Below, piece by piece: positions 8,014-17,139 of a DNA stretch of 64,000 nucleotides. The translations under genes and the position numbers were made by a program. The notes under the pieces are model-generated. The model was not told the DNA's origin and did not search any database. It saw nothing but the letters and a program-made list of their open reading frames with translations. This DNA comes from Dokdonella fugitiva. GTDB lineage: Bacteria; Pseudomonadota; Gammaproteobacteria; Xanthomonadales; Rhodanobacteraceae. The stretch is taken from contig NZ_JACGXL010000001.1 of assembly GCF_014138265.1 (NCBI RefSeq), positions 690,525 to 754,524 on the forward strand, in the 5' to 3' direction. Positions within the stretch are counted from its first letter, which is position 1. Each line of letters opens with the position of its first letter.

Positions 8014-11000
8014 ATGCCAACACCGATGCTGAAGAAGAATCTGCTCGCGACGATGATCGCGAGCGCCGTCGTCGCCGCGAGCGGCCTGCCCGCGATCGCC
8101 TGGGCACAGACGGCCGACGCCAACCTTCGCGGCAAGGCGCCGGCGAACAGCGAGATCACTGCGAAGAACGTCGCGACCGGCGCACTGCGCCGCACGAAGG
8201 CGAACGCCGAAGGCGCCTATTCGCTGGTCGGCCTGCCGCCCGGCACGTACCAAGTCGACGCCGGCTCCGGCACCGAGCGCACCGTCACGCTGACCGTCGC
8301 CTCGACCGCGACGCTCGATCTTGCCGCAGCGCCCGCGAGCACGGCGACGACGACCCTCGAAGGCGTCACGGTGACCGCGCAGGTACTCACCGAAGTGAAA
8401 ACGTCGGAAGTCGGCAACACGGTCTCGCTGCACCAGATCCAGACGGTGCCGCAGATCACACGCAACTTCCTCGAGTTCGCCGACACCGTGCCGGGCATGG
8501 TGTTCAGCACCGATCCGAGCGGCCACACCAAGCTCACCGGCGGCGGCCAGAGCGCGAACAACACGAACGTGTTCATCGACGGCGTCGGCCAGAAGAACTA
8601 CGTGAAGGAAGGCGGCGTCGCCGGCCAGTTCAATTCGCAGGGCAATCCGTTCCCGCAGCTCGCGATCGGCGAATACAAGGTCATCACGTCGAACTACAAG
8701 GCCGAATACGATCAGATCTCGAGCGCGGCGGTCACCGCCGAGACCAAGTCCGGCACGAACGAATTCCACGGCGAGGTGTTCCACACCTATACCGATCAGG
8801 ACTGGCGCTCGAGCACGCCGGCCGAAGACAACGCGCACAAGAAGACGCCGTCGATGGAGAAGGAATACGGCATCGCGCTCGGCGGGCCGATCATCCAGGA
8901 CGCCATGCACTTCTTCTTCACCTACGAGGCGAAGCGCTTCGACACGCCGATCACGGTCGTGCCCGGCGTCGAGGTCCCCGGCGGCGTCGCGAACCTGCTG
9001 CCGGCCGATGTCGCGTCGCAGTTCGGCCCGGCCGACCTGCCCTTCAGCGAAGACCTGTACTTCGGCAAGATCGACTGGGAATTCTCCGATCGCGACCGCT
9101 TCGAGATCAGCAGCAAGGTGCGCAAGGAGGATCAGGCCGACAACATAGGCACCTCGCAGGCACGTTCGGCGAGCGTGCTGGTCAAGAACAACGACACGCG
9201 CATCGACGCACGCTGGCAGCACAGCGCCGACAGCTGGTACAACGAACTGCTCGCGACGTGGGAGAAGACCTACAACGCGCCGACGCCGCTGAACATGGGC
9301 AACGGTTATTCCTATTCGTTCGAGCGCGCGAGCGACGACCCGACCATCGTCAACGTCAGCGCCGCCTCGCCGCTCGCGACGCAGAACAAGGGCCAGAAGG
9401 GTCCTAGCATCCAGGACAACCTGACCTTCAGCGATCTCAGCTGGATGGGCAACCACACGGTCAAGCTCGGCGCGAAGTACAAGAAGGTCGACCTCACGGC
9501 GCAGGACGCCGCCGACGTCAATCCGCAGTTCACTTACAGCGTCGACGAGAACGGGACCGCCGACACGCCGTACAAGGCGTTCTTCACGAGCCCCGTGCCC
9601 GGCCTCGATCCTGTCGCGAAGTCGACCGACAAGCAGTTCGGCGCGTACATCCAGGACGACTGGGAGGTCAACGAGCACCTGACCTTGAACCTCGGTGTGC
9701 GTTGGGACTACGAGGACAATTCGTCCTACCTCGACCACGTGACGCCGGCGAACGTGATCGCCGCGCTGAACAGCCCGAACCCCGACCCGAATGCGCCGGC
9801 CGGCCAGACCTACGCCGACGCGCTGCGCCTGGGCGGCGTCGACATCAACGACTACATCAGCAACGGCCACAACCGCAGTGCCTACAAGGGTGAGTGGCAG
9901 CCGCGCCTCGGCTTCTCCTACGACCTCGGCGCGGACGAGCAGCACGTGATCTTCGGCGGCGCCGGTCGCGCCTACGACCGCGACCTGTACGACTACCTGC
10001 AGCTGGAGCAGACCAAGTCCGCGCTGCCGCAATTCACCGTCTACTTCCGCGATCCGATCACGGGCGAATGCCATCGCGGCAACAACCCGTGCTTCGACTG
10101 GGACCCCAACTACCTCAACGGTCTCGGGAACCTGCAGGCGCTGGTCTCGGCGAGCAATGTCGGCCAGGAAGTCGACATGATCAACAACAACCTCAAGGTG
10201 CCCTACTCCGACCAGTTCAGCCTCGGCATGCGCAACGCCGTCGGCGACTGGAACACGAGCGCCGCGGTGTCGCGCATCCTGAGCAAGAACGGCTTCGTGT
10301 TCACGCTCGGCAACCGCTATCCGAACGGCGCGTTCTGGATGAACGGCGGCCAGCCGTGGGGCAACGGCGTCCCTGGCTTCGGCGCGCTGATCATCGGCAA
10401 CAATGGCGTCGAGACGAAAACGACGCAAGTGCTGCTGTCGGCGGAAAAGCCGTACACGAAGGAATCGGGCTGGAGTGCGTCGATCGCTTACACCTACACC
10501 GACGCGAAGCAGAATCGCGACATCAACGAGCACTACGCGTTCGATGGCGAGACGATCGGCGACTACCCGTTCATCACCTCGAACGCGGCGGCCAAGCACC
10601 GCCTGGTCGCGACCGGCTCGATCGACGGACCGTGGGGTTTCCTGTTCTCCGGCAAGATCACGCTGGCGACGCCGATCCCGCACAACGACATCGGCTGCTT
10701 CGAGGATCCGGACCAGTTCTTCCCGTCGGGTGCGCATTGTGGGCCGGTCGCGTCGATACCGGGCGGACAGGACCTCGGCTTCGGTGGCCATTTCCTCGGC
10801 TATCGCACGCTCGACCTGCAGGCGACCAAGAACTTCGACCTGTCGGCGGGCTTGTCTGCGTACATCCGCATCGACTTCCTCAACGTGTTCAACTTCAAGA
10901 ACTACAACGACGTGATCGTGGGTTCGAACGGCTATTTCGGCAACACCGTCGCGATCTACAACCCGACCGGCAACATCACCGGGGTGCCCCGCACGATGAA

Positions 11001-11025
11001 GGTCACCGCCGGATTCCGCTTCTGA
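8014..11025 (+). CDS. Oar-type TonB-dependent receptor
   Basis: This 1003-residue outer-membrane protein has a signal peptide ending near AWAQ (about 32). A carboxypeptidase-regulatory-like domain follows at about 35-110 (TKANAEGAYSLVGLPPGTYQV), then a TonB-box-like GVTVTA, a plug domain and a long beta-barrel ending in GFRF. This is the Oar-like class used by Xanthomonadales and Caulobacter relatives for carbohydrate uptake, in the role SusC plays in Bacteroidetes; no SusD is present. The ATG at 8014 follows a strong GGGGAGAGAG ribosome-binding site. It lies 43 bp after lacI and before the halogenase-like and glucanase genes, so oligosaccharide uptake across the outer membrane is the likely role. 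Confidence 0.88.
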   Translation: MPTPMLKKNLLATMIASAVVAASGLPAIAWAQTADANLRGKAPANSEITAKNVATGALRRTKANAEGAYSLVGLPPGTYQVDAGSGTERTVTLTVASTATLDLAAAPASTATTTLEGVTVTAQVLTEVKTSEVGNTVSLHQIQTVPQITRNFLEFADTVPGMVFSTDPSGHTKLTGGGQSANNTNVFIDGVGQKNYVKEGGVAGQFNSQGNPFPQLAIGEYKVITSNYKAEYDQISSAAVTAETKSGTNEFHGEVFHTYTDQDWRSSTPAEDNAHKKTPSMEKEYGIALGGPIIQDAMHFFFTYEAKRFDTPITVVPGVEVPGGVANLLPADVASQFGPADLPFSEDLYFGKIDWEFSDRDRFEISSKVRKEDQADNIGTSQARSASVLVKNNDTRIDARWQHSADSWYNELLATWEKTYNAPTPLNMGNGYSYSFERASDDPTIVNVSAASPLATQNKGQKGPSIQDNLTFSDLSWMGNHTVKLGAKYKKVDLTAQDAADVNPQFTYSVDENGTADTPYKAFFTSPVPGLDPVAKSTDKQFGAYIQDDWEVNEHLTLNLGVRWDYEDNSSYLDHVTPANVIAALNSPNPDPNAPAGQTYADALRLGGVDINDYISNGHNRSAYKGEWQPRLGFSYDLGADEQHVIFGGAGRAYDRDLYDYLQLEQTKSALPQFTVYFRDPITGECHRGNNPCFDWDPNYLNGLGNLQALVSASNVGQEVDMINNNLKVPYSDQFSLGMRNAVGDWNTSAAVSRILSKNGFVFTLGNRYPNGAFWMNGGQPWGNGVPGFGALIIGNNGVETKTTQVLLSAEKPYTKESGWSASIAYTYTDAKQNRDINEHYAFDGETIGDYPFITSNAAAKHRLVATGSIDGPWGFLFSGKITLATPIPHNDIGCFEDPDQFFPSGAHCGPVASIPGGQDLGFGGHFLGYRTLDLQATKNFDLSAGLSAYIRIDFLNVFNFKNYNDVIVGSNGYFGNTVAIYNPTGNITGVPRTMKVTAGFRF

Positions 11026-11064
11026 CGCGAGGCGACCGATCGCGGCGATCGTCGCCGCAGCATG

Positions 11065-11089
11065 GCGCCGGGGCCGCGTGCCCCGGCGC
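11065..11089 (+). other. Intra-operon GC hairpin between receptor and halogenase genes
   Basis: A perfect 10-bp GC-rich stem (GCGCCGGGGC/GCCCCGGCGC) with a 5-nt CGCGT loop lies in the 82-bp gap after the receptor stop. No T-tract follows. Hairpins here often stabilise the upstream message or reduce read-through, giving more receptor than enzyme; that role is inferred. Confidence 0.5.
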
Positions 11090-11107
11090 AGCACCGGACC
11101 AGGACCC

Positions 11108-12622
11108 ATGACCGACCGCAGCATCCGCAGCATCGTCATCGTCGGCGGCGGTACCGCGGGCTGGATGACCGCGGCCGCGTGCTCGAAGATCCTCGGGCGC
11201 TCCGTGTCGATCCGCGTCATCGAATCGGAGGAGATACGCACCGTCGGCGTAGGCGAAGCGACCGTGCCGCACCTGAAGCGCTTCAACAACGTGCTCGAGT
11301 TCGACGAGGTCGACTTCGTCAAGCGCACGCAGGGCACGTTCAAGCTCGGCATCCAGTTCGAGAACTGGGCGCGCGTCGGCGATTCCTACGTGCACGGCTT
11401 CGGCACGATCGGCCACGACTACGGCCTGCTACCGTTCCACCAGTACTGGCTCAAGCTGTTCCTCGCCGGCGAGGCGGCGGAGATCGGCGAGTACTCGCTC
11501 AACACGCTCGCGTCGGTGCGCGGCAAGTTCATGGCGTCGGCGAGCGACATGCCGCCGACCTCGCCGCTGGCGAACATCGCCTACGCGTATCACTTCGATG
11601 CCGGCCTTTACGCGCTCTACCTGCGCAAGTACGCCGAGGCACGCGGCGTCGTGCGCACCGAGGGCAAGATCGTCCAGACGCTGCTGCGCGAACCCGACGG
11701 CTTCGTCGACGCGGTCGTGCTCGAAAGCGGCGAAAAGGTCCACGGCGAATTGTTCGTCGACTGTTCCGGCTTCCGCGGCCTGCTCATCGAGCAGGCGCTG
11801 CACACCGGCTACGAGGACTGGTCGCATTGGTTGCCGTGCGATCGTGCGATCGCGGTGTCCGGCGAGAAGGTGAAGCCGTCCACGCCCTACACGCGCGCGA
11901 TCGCGCACCAGGCCGGTTGGCAGTGGTGCATCCCGCTGCAGCATCGCACCGGTGACGGCCACGTCTATTGCAGCCGCTACGTCAGTGACGACGAAGCGAC
12001 CGCGACGTTGCTGCAGAACCTCGCCGGCAGGCCGATGAACGAGCCGCGCGTGCTGAAGTTCGTCACCGGCCGGCGCAAGAAGTTCTGGAACCGGAACGTC
12101 GTCGCGATCGGACTGTCGAGCGGCTTCCTCGAACCGCTCGAGTCGACCAGCATCTACTGGATCCAGTCGGCGATCGCGCGCCTCATGAACCTGTTCCCCG
12201 ACCGCGATTTCAGCCCGGCCGTGATCGACCGCTTCAACGCGCAGGCCGGCTTCGAGTTCGAGCGCATCCGCGACTTCCTGATCCTGCACTACCACGCGAC
12301 CGAGCGGAACGACACGCCGTTCTGGGACTACTGCCGCACGATGAGCATCCCCGAAGCCCTCGCCGAGAACATCCGCCTGTTCCGCGACAGCGGCCGCTTC
12401 TTCCGCGAAGGGGAAGAGATGTTCGCGATCACGAGCTGGGTGCAGGTGCTGCTCGGCCAGCGCATTCTCCCGAAGGGTCATCATCCGATCGTCGACACCG
12501 TGCCACTCGACGAGATACGCAAGCTCGTCGGCGCCGCGCGCCAGGTCGTCGACAACTGCGTCGGCGCGATGCCCCGGCACGAGGACTTCATCGATCGCTA
12601 TTGCAAGGCCCCGCCGCCCTGA
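11108..12622 (+). CDS. Flavin-dependent tryptophan-halogenase-like protein
   Basis: This 504-residue protein matches the tryptophan halogenase family (PF04820 type). The N-terminal FAD-binding motif is IVGGGTAGW (residues 11-19). WQWCIP (271-276) is the WxWxIP signature of flavin-dependent halogenases. Lys79 in TFKLGIQF aligns by motif and number with the catalytic Lys79 of PrnA, and Glu345 in LEPLESTS matches its catalytic Glu346. The known family uses FADH2, O2 and halide to halogenate tryptophan or other aromatics. Here it sits between a TonB receptor and a glucanase, a placement often seen in xanthomonad and caulobacterial sugar-uptake loci where its substrate is unknown. The ATG at 11108 is chosen over an upstream start that would run through the hairpin. 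Confidence 0.85.
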   Translation: MTDRSIRSIVIVGGGTAGWMTAAACSKILGRSVSIRVIESEEIRTVGVGEATVPHLKRFNNVLEFDEVDFVKRTQGTFKLGIQFENWARVGDSYVHGFGTIGHDYGLLPFHQYWLKLFLAGEAAEIGEYSLNTLASVRGKFMASASDMPPTSPLANIAYAYHFDAGLYALYLRKYAEARGVVRTEGKIVQTLLREPDGFVDAVVLESGEKVHGELFVDCSGFRGLLIEQALHTGYEDWSHWLPCDRAIAVSGEKVKPSTPYTRAIAHQAGWQWCIPLQHRTGDGHVYCSRYVSDDEATATLLQNLAGRPMNEPRVLKFVTGRRKKFWNRNVVAIGLSSGFLEPLESTSIYWIQSAIARLMNLFPDRDFSPAVIDRFNAQAGFEFERIRDFLILHYHATERNDTPFWDYCRTMSIPEALAENIRLFRDSGRFFREGEEMFAITSWVQVLLGQRILPKGHHPIVDTVPLDEIRKLVGAARQVVDNCVGAMPRHEDFIDRYCKAPPP

Positions 12623-12666
12623 GCGACGGTGACTCGCCTCAGGCCAATGCCCGCCCCTGGAAGACC

Positions 12667-14175
12667 ATGAATCCCATCCTTCGCCTCGGACGCGCCATCT
12701 GCGCGGCGGTCCTGCTGCTCGCCCTCTCCATCCCGTCCGGCCACGCGCTCGAGAAGGGCGCCGCCTGGTCCGCGCAGACGAAACAAGATCGCGCACTGCT
12801 CGACGAAATCGAACAGCGCACGTTCGCGTTCTTCAAGGACAGCGCCAACACCGCGAACGGCCAGATCCCCGACCACTGGCCCGACGACCACAGCGGCGAC
12901 TACTTCTCGTCGATCGCATCGATCGGCTACGGCCTCACCGCCTACGGCATCGGCGTCGAGCGGGGCTGGATGAAGCGCGGCGAAGCGGTCAAACGCACGC
13001 TCGCGACCTTGCGTTTCTTCCACGACGCGCCGCAAGGTGAACAGGCGGACGCGACCGGCTACAACGGCTTCTACTACCACTTCCTCGACATGCAGAGCGG
13101 GCGCCGTTACCACTCGGCCAAGTGGGTCGAGCTGTCGACGATCGACACCACGTTGCTGCTCGGGGGCGTGCTGTTCGCGCAGTCCTACTACGACCGCGAC
13201 ACGCGCGACGAGCGCGAGATCCGCCGCCTCGCCGAGGCGATCTACGCACGCGTCGACTGGAACTGGGCCTCGCCGCGCGCGCCCGCGGTCGCGATGGGCT
13301 GGACGCCCGAAGCGGGTTTCATCCACGCCGACTGGCACGGCTACAACGAGGCGATGCTGCTCTACGTGCTTGCGCTCGGCTCGCCGACGCATGCGATCGA
13401 CCCCATCGCGTGGAACGAATGGACGTCCACCTACGACCACACCTGGGGCACGTTCCAGGGCCAGCAGCACCTCGGCTTCGCGCCGCTGTTCGGACACCAG
13501 TACAGTCACGTCTGGATCGACTTCCGCGGCATCCAGGACGAGTACATGCGCGGGCGCGGCATCGACTATTTCGAGAACAGCAAGCGCGCGACGCTCGCGC
13601 AGCGCGAGTACGCGATCCACAACCCGCTGCAGTGGAAGGACTACGGCAAGGACATCTGGGGCCTGACCGCGTGCAACGGCCCGCGCAAGGACATCCGCAT
13701 CGGCGAGATCGACCGCTACGCGAACGACCCGAAGACGTTCTACGGGTACATCGCGCGCGGCGCCGGCCTGTTCGGCACGATCGACGACGGCACGATCGCG
13801 CCGACCGCGGCGACGTCCTCGATCGCGTTCGCGCCCGAGATCGTCATCCCCGCGATCCGCGCGATGCGCGAACGCTACGACGGCGCGCTCTATACGCGCT
13901 ACGGCTTCGTCGACGCGTTCAACCCGAGCTTCGACTACACCGACCGGCCGCTGCGCACGGGCCGCGTGCTGCCGGGTGTCGGCTGGGTGGACAATCTGTA
14001 CATCGGCATCGACCAGGGCCCGATCGTCGCGATGATCGAGAACTACCGCAGCGGCTTCGTCTGGAACGTGATGCGCAAGAACCCGCACGTCCGGCGCGGC
14101 CTCGAACGTGCCGGCTTCAGCGGCGGCTGGCTTTCGCAGGAGGCGCCGCGCACCAGGGCCGCCGCCTCTAAATGA
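12667..14175 (+). CDS. GH144-type beta-1,2-glucanase (Glycoamylase family)
   Basis: This 502-residue secreted protein has a signal peptide (about 1-24, ending SGHALE) and an (alpha/alpha)6 domain of the PF10091 'Glycoamylase' family. Characterised members of that family form GH144 and cleave beta-1,2-glucan. Motifs in order include GYNGFYYHFLD, ELSTIDTTLLLGG, GYNEAMLLYVLALGSPTHA, FGHQYSHVWIDFRG, YFENSKRATLA, WGLTACNGP, YGFVDAFNPSF and GIDQGPIVAMIENYRSG. Older databases call these glucoamylases, but starch is unlikely. The ATG at 12667 follows GGAAG; an earlier in-frame TTG inside the halogenase gene would bury the signal peptide. Its TGA overlaps the ATG of the next gene (ATGA), so it is translationally coupled to the ABC binding protein. 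The substrate is inferred from the family. Confidence 0.85.
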   Translation: MNPILRLGRAICAAVLLLALSIPSGHALEKGAAWSAQTKQDRALLDEIEQRTFAFFKDSANTANGQIPDHWPDDHSGDYFSSIASIGYGLTAYGIGVERGWMKRGEAVKRTLATLRFFHDAPQGEQADATGYNGFYYHFLDMQSGRRYHSAKWVELSTIDTTLLLGGVLFAQSYYDRDTRDEREIRRLAEAIYARVDWNWASPRAPAVAMGWTPEAGFIHADWHGYNEAMLLYVLALGSPTHAIDPIAWNEWTSTYDHTWGTFQGQQHLGFAPLFGHQYSHVWIDFRGIQDEYMRGRGIDYFENSKRATLAQREYAIHNPLQWKDYGKDIWGLTACNGPRKDIRIGEIDRYANDPKTFYGYIARGAGLFGTIDDGTIAPTAATSSIAFAPEIVIPAIRAMRERYDGALYTRYGFVDAFNPSFDYTDRPLRTGRVLPGVGWVDNLYIGIDQGPIVAMIENYRSGFVWNVMRKNPHVRRGLERAGFSGGWLSQEAPRTRAAASK

Positions 14176-15446
14176 ACGTCCTCGTCCGCCTCGCTGCGCT
14201 CGTCCTGCCGCTCGGGCTCGGCGCGTGCGGCGCAGCGCACGACGCGCGCGTGACCTTGAGCTTCTGGGCGATCGGCCGCGAGGCCGAAGTCGTGCCTGCG
14301 CTGCTCGCCGAGTTCGAGCGCCTGCATCCGAACGTGCACGTCGAGGTGCAGGCACTGCCGTTGACCGCCGCGCACGAGAAGCTGCTGACCGCGTTCGCCG
14401 GCGACGCGCTGCCCGACATCGGCCAGCTCGGCAATACCTGGCTGCCCGAACTCGCCACGCTCGGCGCGCTCGAACCTCTGCAGGCGCGCGTCGACGCGTC
14501 GCCGGTGATCCGCAGCGACGACTACTTCGAGGGCATCTGGGACACGAACGTGATGGACGGCACCCTCTACGGCGTGCCGTGGTACATCGACACGCGCCTC
14601 GTGTTCTACCGTACCGACCTGCTCGCCGCAGCCGGCTTCGACGCGCCACCGCGCGACTGGGCCGAGTGGTCGCGCCAGCTCGCCGCGGTGAAGCAACACG
14701 CGAAACCGGGTGACTATTCCATCCTGCTGCCGCTCAACGAGTTCGAGCTCCTCGTCAACCTCGGCGTGCAGCAAGCCGATCCCCTGCTGCGCGACGACGC
14801 CACGCGCGGCAACTTCGAAAGCGCGGGCTTCCGCCGCGCGTTCACCTTCTACGTCGACATGTACCGCAACGGCTGGGCGCCGCCGATGAGCGAGACGCAG
14901 ATCTCGAACGTCTGGGACGAGTTCGCCAACGGCTTCTACGCGTTCTACGTCACCGGGCCGTGGAACGTCGGGGAATTCAAGCGTCGCCTGCCCGCGCGCG
15001 TCCAAGGCGACTGGGCGACCGCACCGCTGCCCGGGCCCGACGGTCCCGGCGCCGCGATCGGTGGCGGCAGCAGCCTCGTGATGTTCCGCGCCTCGCGTCA
15101 CAAGGAAGAGGTCTGGCAGCTCATCGAATTCCTGTCGCAGCCCGAGCAACAGCAACGCCTGCACGACCTGTGCGGCGACCTGCCGCCGCGGCGCAGCGCG
15201 TGGCAAGGCACCGCGCTCGCGAGCGATCCGTACGCGAAGGCGTTCCACGACCAGCTCGAGCGCACGGTCGCCGCGCCGAAGATCCCCGAATGGGAACGCA
15301 TCGCGCAGGAAGTGCGCTACGCGGCCGAACGCACCGTGCGCGGCGGCCAGCCGATCGACCGCAGCCTCGGCGACCTCGACGCGCGCGTCGACGCGATCCT
15401 CGGCAAGCGGCGCTGGATGCTCGAGCGGCGCAAGGCGGCGCCATGA
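14172..15446 (+). CDS. Sugar ABC transporter substrate-binding lipoprotein
   Basis: This 424-residue extracytoplasmic binding protein (family 1, MalE/UgpB-like) has a lipoprotein signal with lipobox LGAC (Cys19). The fold is recognisable from VTLSFWAIGREAEVVPALLAEF, the DGTLYGVPWYIDTR segment and GGGSSLVMF. It starts four bases inside the glucanase gene (ATGA) and overlaps the next permease gene in the same way. It should deliver an oligosaccharide to the two permeases that follow; coupling to the glucanase suggests a sophoro-oligosaccharide, though this is inference. Confidence 0.92.
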   Translation: MNVLVRLAALVLPLGLGACGAAHDARVTLSFWAIGREAEVVPALLAEFERLHPNVHVEVQALPLTAAHEKLLTAFAGDALPDIGQLGNTWLPELATLGALEPLQARVDASPVIRSDDYFEGIWDTNVMDGTLYGVPWYIDTRLVFYRTDLLAAAGFDAPPRDWAEWSRQLAAVKQHAKPGDYSILLPLNEFELLVNLGVQQADPLLRDDATRGNFESAGFRRAFTFYVDMYRNGWAPPMSETQISNVWDEFANGFYAFYVTGPWNVGEFKRRLPARVQGDWATAPLPGPDGPGAAIGGGSSLVMFRASRHKEEVWQLIEFLSQPEQQQRLHDLCGDLPPRRSAWQGTALASDPYAKAFHDQLERTVAAPKIPEWERIAQEVRYAAERTVRGGQPIDRSLGDLDARVDAILGKRRWMLERRKAAP

Positions 15447-16321
15447 ACGAACGCCGCGCCGCCTGGCTGTTCACCGCGCCCGCCCTGCTCGTGATCGGGC
15501 TGTTCTTCTTCGTCCCGGTGCTCGCCGCGTTCGTGCTGAGCCTCACCGACTTCGACCTCTACGCGCTCGCCGACCTGCACAACCTGCGCTTCGTCGGCCT
15601 CGGCAACTACTTCGACGTGCTGCGCGCGCCGCTGTTCTGGAAATCGCTCGCCAACACGTTCTACTTCGTCGGCGTCGGCGTGCCGCTGTCGATCGCGGCC
15701 TCGCTCGGCGCCGCGTTACTGCTCGACTCGCGCCTCGCGCGTTGGAAGGGCGTGTTCCGCACCGCGTTGTTCGCGCCCGTCGTCACCACCGTCGTCGCGG
15801 TCGCGGTGATCTGGCGCTACCTCCTGCATACGCGCTACGGCCTCGTCAACTACCTGCTCGCGAAAATCGGCATCGCGCCGATCGACTGGCTCGGCGACCC
15901 GCACTGGTCGATGCCGGCGATCATCCTGTTCGCGGTGTGGAAGAACTTCGGCTACAACATGGTGATCCTGCTCGCCGCGCTGCAGACGGTGCCGGCCGAA
16001 CTGCGCGAGGCGGCACGCATCGACGGTGCGAACGCGCTGCAGCAGTTCCGCCACATCACGTTGCCGCTGCTGCGGCCGGCGCTGCTGCTCGTCACGATCA
16101 TCACGGTTGCAGGGTATTTCCAGCTGTTCGCCGAACCCTACGTGATGACGCGCGGCGATCCGCTGCAGAGCACGGTCAGCGTGCTCTACTACATGTACGA
16201 GGAAGGCTTCAAATGGTGGAGCCTCGGTCGCGCGACCGCGATCGCCTTCCTGCTGTTCGCACTGATCCTCGTCGTCACGCGAGTGCTCGTGCGCTTCGGC
16301 AAGCGCGGAGGCTACGCGTGA
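15443..16321 (+). CDS. Sugar ABC transporter permease, MalF/UgpA type
   Basis: A 292-residue inner-membrane permease with six predicted helices, beginning ERRAAWLFTAPALLVIGLFFFVP as usual for the MalF-like CUT1 class. The EAA loop that contacts the ATPase is present as ELREAARIDGANALQQFRHI. It overlaps the binding-protein gene by ATGA and the next permease by GTGA. No ATP-binding subunit is in this operon; the probable partner is at 27639-28751. Confidence 0.93.
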   Translation: MNERRAAWLFTAPALLVIGLFFFVPVLAAFVLSLTDFDLYALADLHNLRFVGLGNYFDVLRAPLFWKSLANTFYFVGVGVPLSIAASLGAALLLDSRLARWKGVFRTALFAPVVTTVVAVAVIWRYLLHTRYGLVNYLLAKIGIAPIDWLGDPHWSMPAIILFAVWKNFGYNMVILLAALQTVPAELREAARIDGANALQQFRHITLPLLRPALLLVTIITVAGYFQLFAEPYVMTRGDPLQSTVSVLYYMYEEGFKWWSLGRATAIAFLLFALILVVTRVLVRFGKRGGYA

Positions 16322-17139
16322 ACCGGCGCTGGCAGGTGTTCGCCGTCAACGGCGCGCTCGTCGGCCTCGCGGTGGTCGCGCTGTTCCCGCTGCTGTGGAT
16401 GCTCTCGGTGTCGTTCATGCAGCACGGCGAGGCGAGCACGTATCCGCCACCGCTGCTGCCTTCGAAGCCGACGCTCGCGAACTACCACGAACTGTTCGAG
16501 CGCGCGGGCATGGGGCGCTATCTTTTCAACAGCGCGATCGTCGCGACGTTCACGACCCTGTTCTCGCTCGCCCTCAACCTCGCCGCGGGCTACGCGTTCG
16601 CGAAGCTGCGCTTCGCCGGTCGCGAACGCGTGTTCCAGTCGCTGCTCGGCGCCCTGCTGATCCCGGCGCAGGTCGGCATGATCCCGCTGTTCCTGCTCAT
16701 GAAGTGGCTCGGCCTCGTCAACAGCTACGGCGGCGTCGTCGTGCCTGCGCTCGCGAGCGTGTTCGGCATCTACCTCGTGCGGCAATACGCGCGCTCGATT
16801 CCCGACGATCTGATCGAGGCGGCGCGCATCGACGGCGCCGGCGAGTTGCGCATCTTCGCGGCAATCGTGCTGCCGCTGCTCAAGCCGATCGTCGTCACGC
16901 TCGCGATCTTCACCTTCCTCGCCAGTTGGAACGACTTCATGTGGCCGCTGATCGTGCTCAGCGACCAGGCCTGGCAGACCGCGCCGGTCGCGCTCGCCGG
17001 ATTGTCGCGCGAGCACGTGCAGGACAACGAACTCATGATGGCGGGCTCGGTCGTCACGCTCGTGCCCGTACTCGCGCTGTTCTTCGTGCTGCAGCGCCAC
17101 TACATCGAGGGGCTGCTGCTCGGCAGCGTCAAGGGATGA
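16318..17139 (+). CDS. Sugar ABC transporter permease, MalG/UgpE type
   Basis: A 273-residue inner-membrane permease of the MalG class with six helices. The EAA loop is DDLIEAARIDGAGELRIFAAI, and the C-terminal region reads FLASWNDFMWPLIVLSD, a family hallmark. Translation starts at a GTG that overlaps the stop of the first permease. Its own stop overlaps the ATG of the following glycosidase gene (ATGA), so importer and enzyme genes are translated as a coupled block. Confidence 0.93.
   Translation: MNRRWQVFAVNGALVGLAVVALFPLLWMLSVSFMQHGEASTYPPPLLPSKPTLANYHELFERAGMGRYLFNSAIVATFTTLFSLALNLAAGYAFAKLRFAGRERVFQSLLGALLIPAQVGMIPLFLLMKWLGLVNSYGGVVVPALASVFGIYLVRQYARSIPDDLIEAARIDGAGELRIFAAIVLPLLKPIVVTLAIFTFLASWNDFMWPLIVLSDQAWQTAPVALAGLSREHVQDNELMMAGSVVTLVPVLALFFVLQRHYIEGLLLGSVKG

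Noticed and set aside
7876-11352. An 1158-codon open frame opposite the Oar-type receptor
   Set aside because: It covers parts of three genes antisense and shows only low-complexity Val/Arg/Asp sequence, so it is a shadow of the receptor gene.
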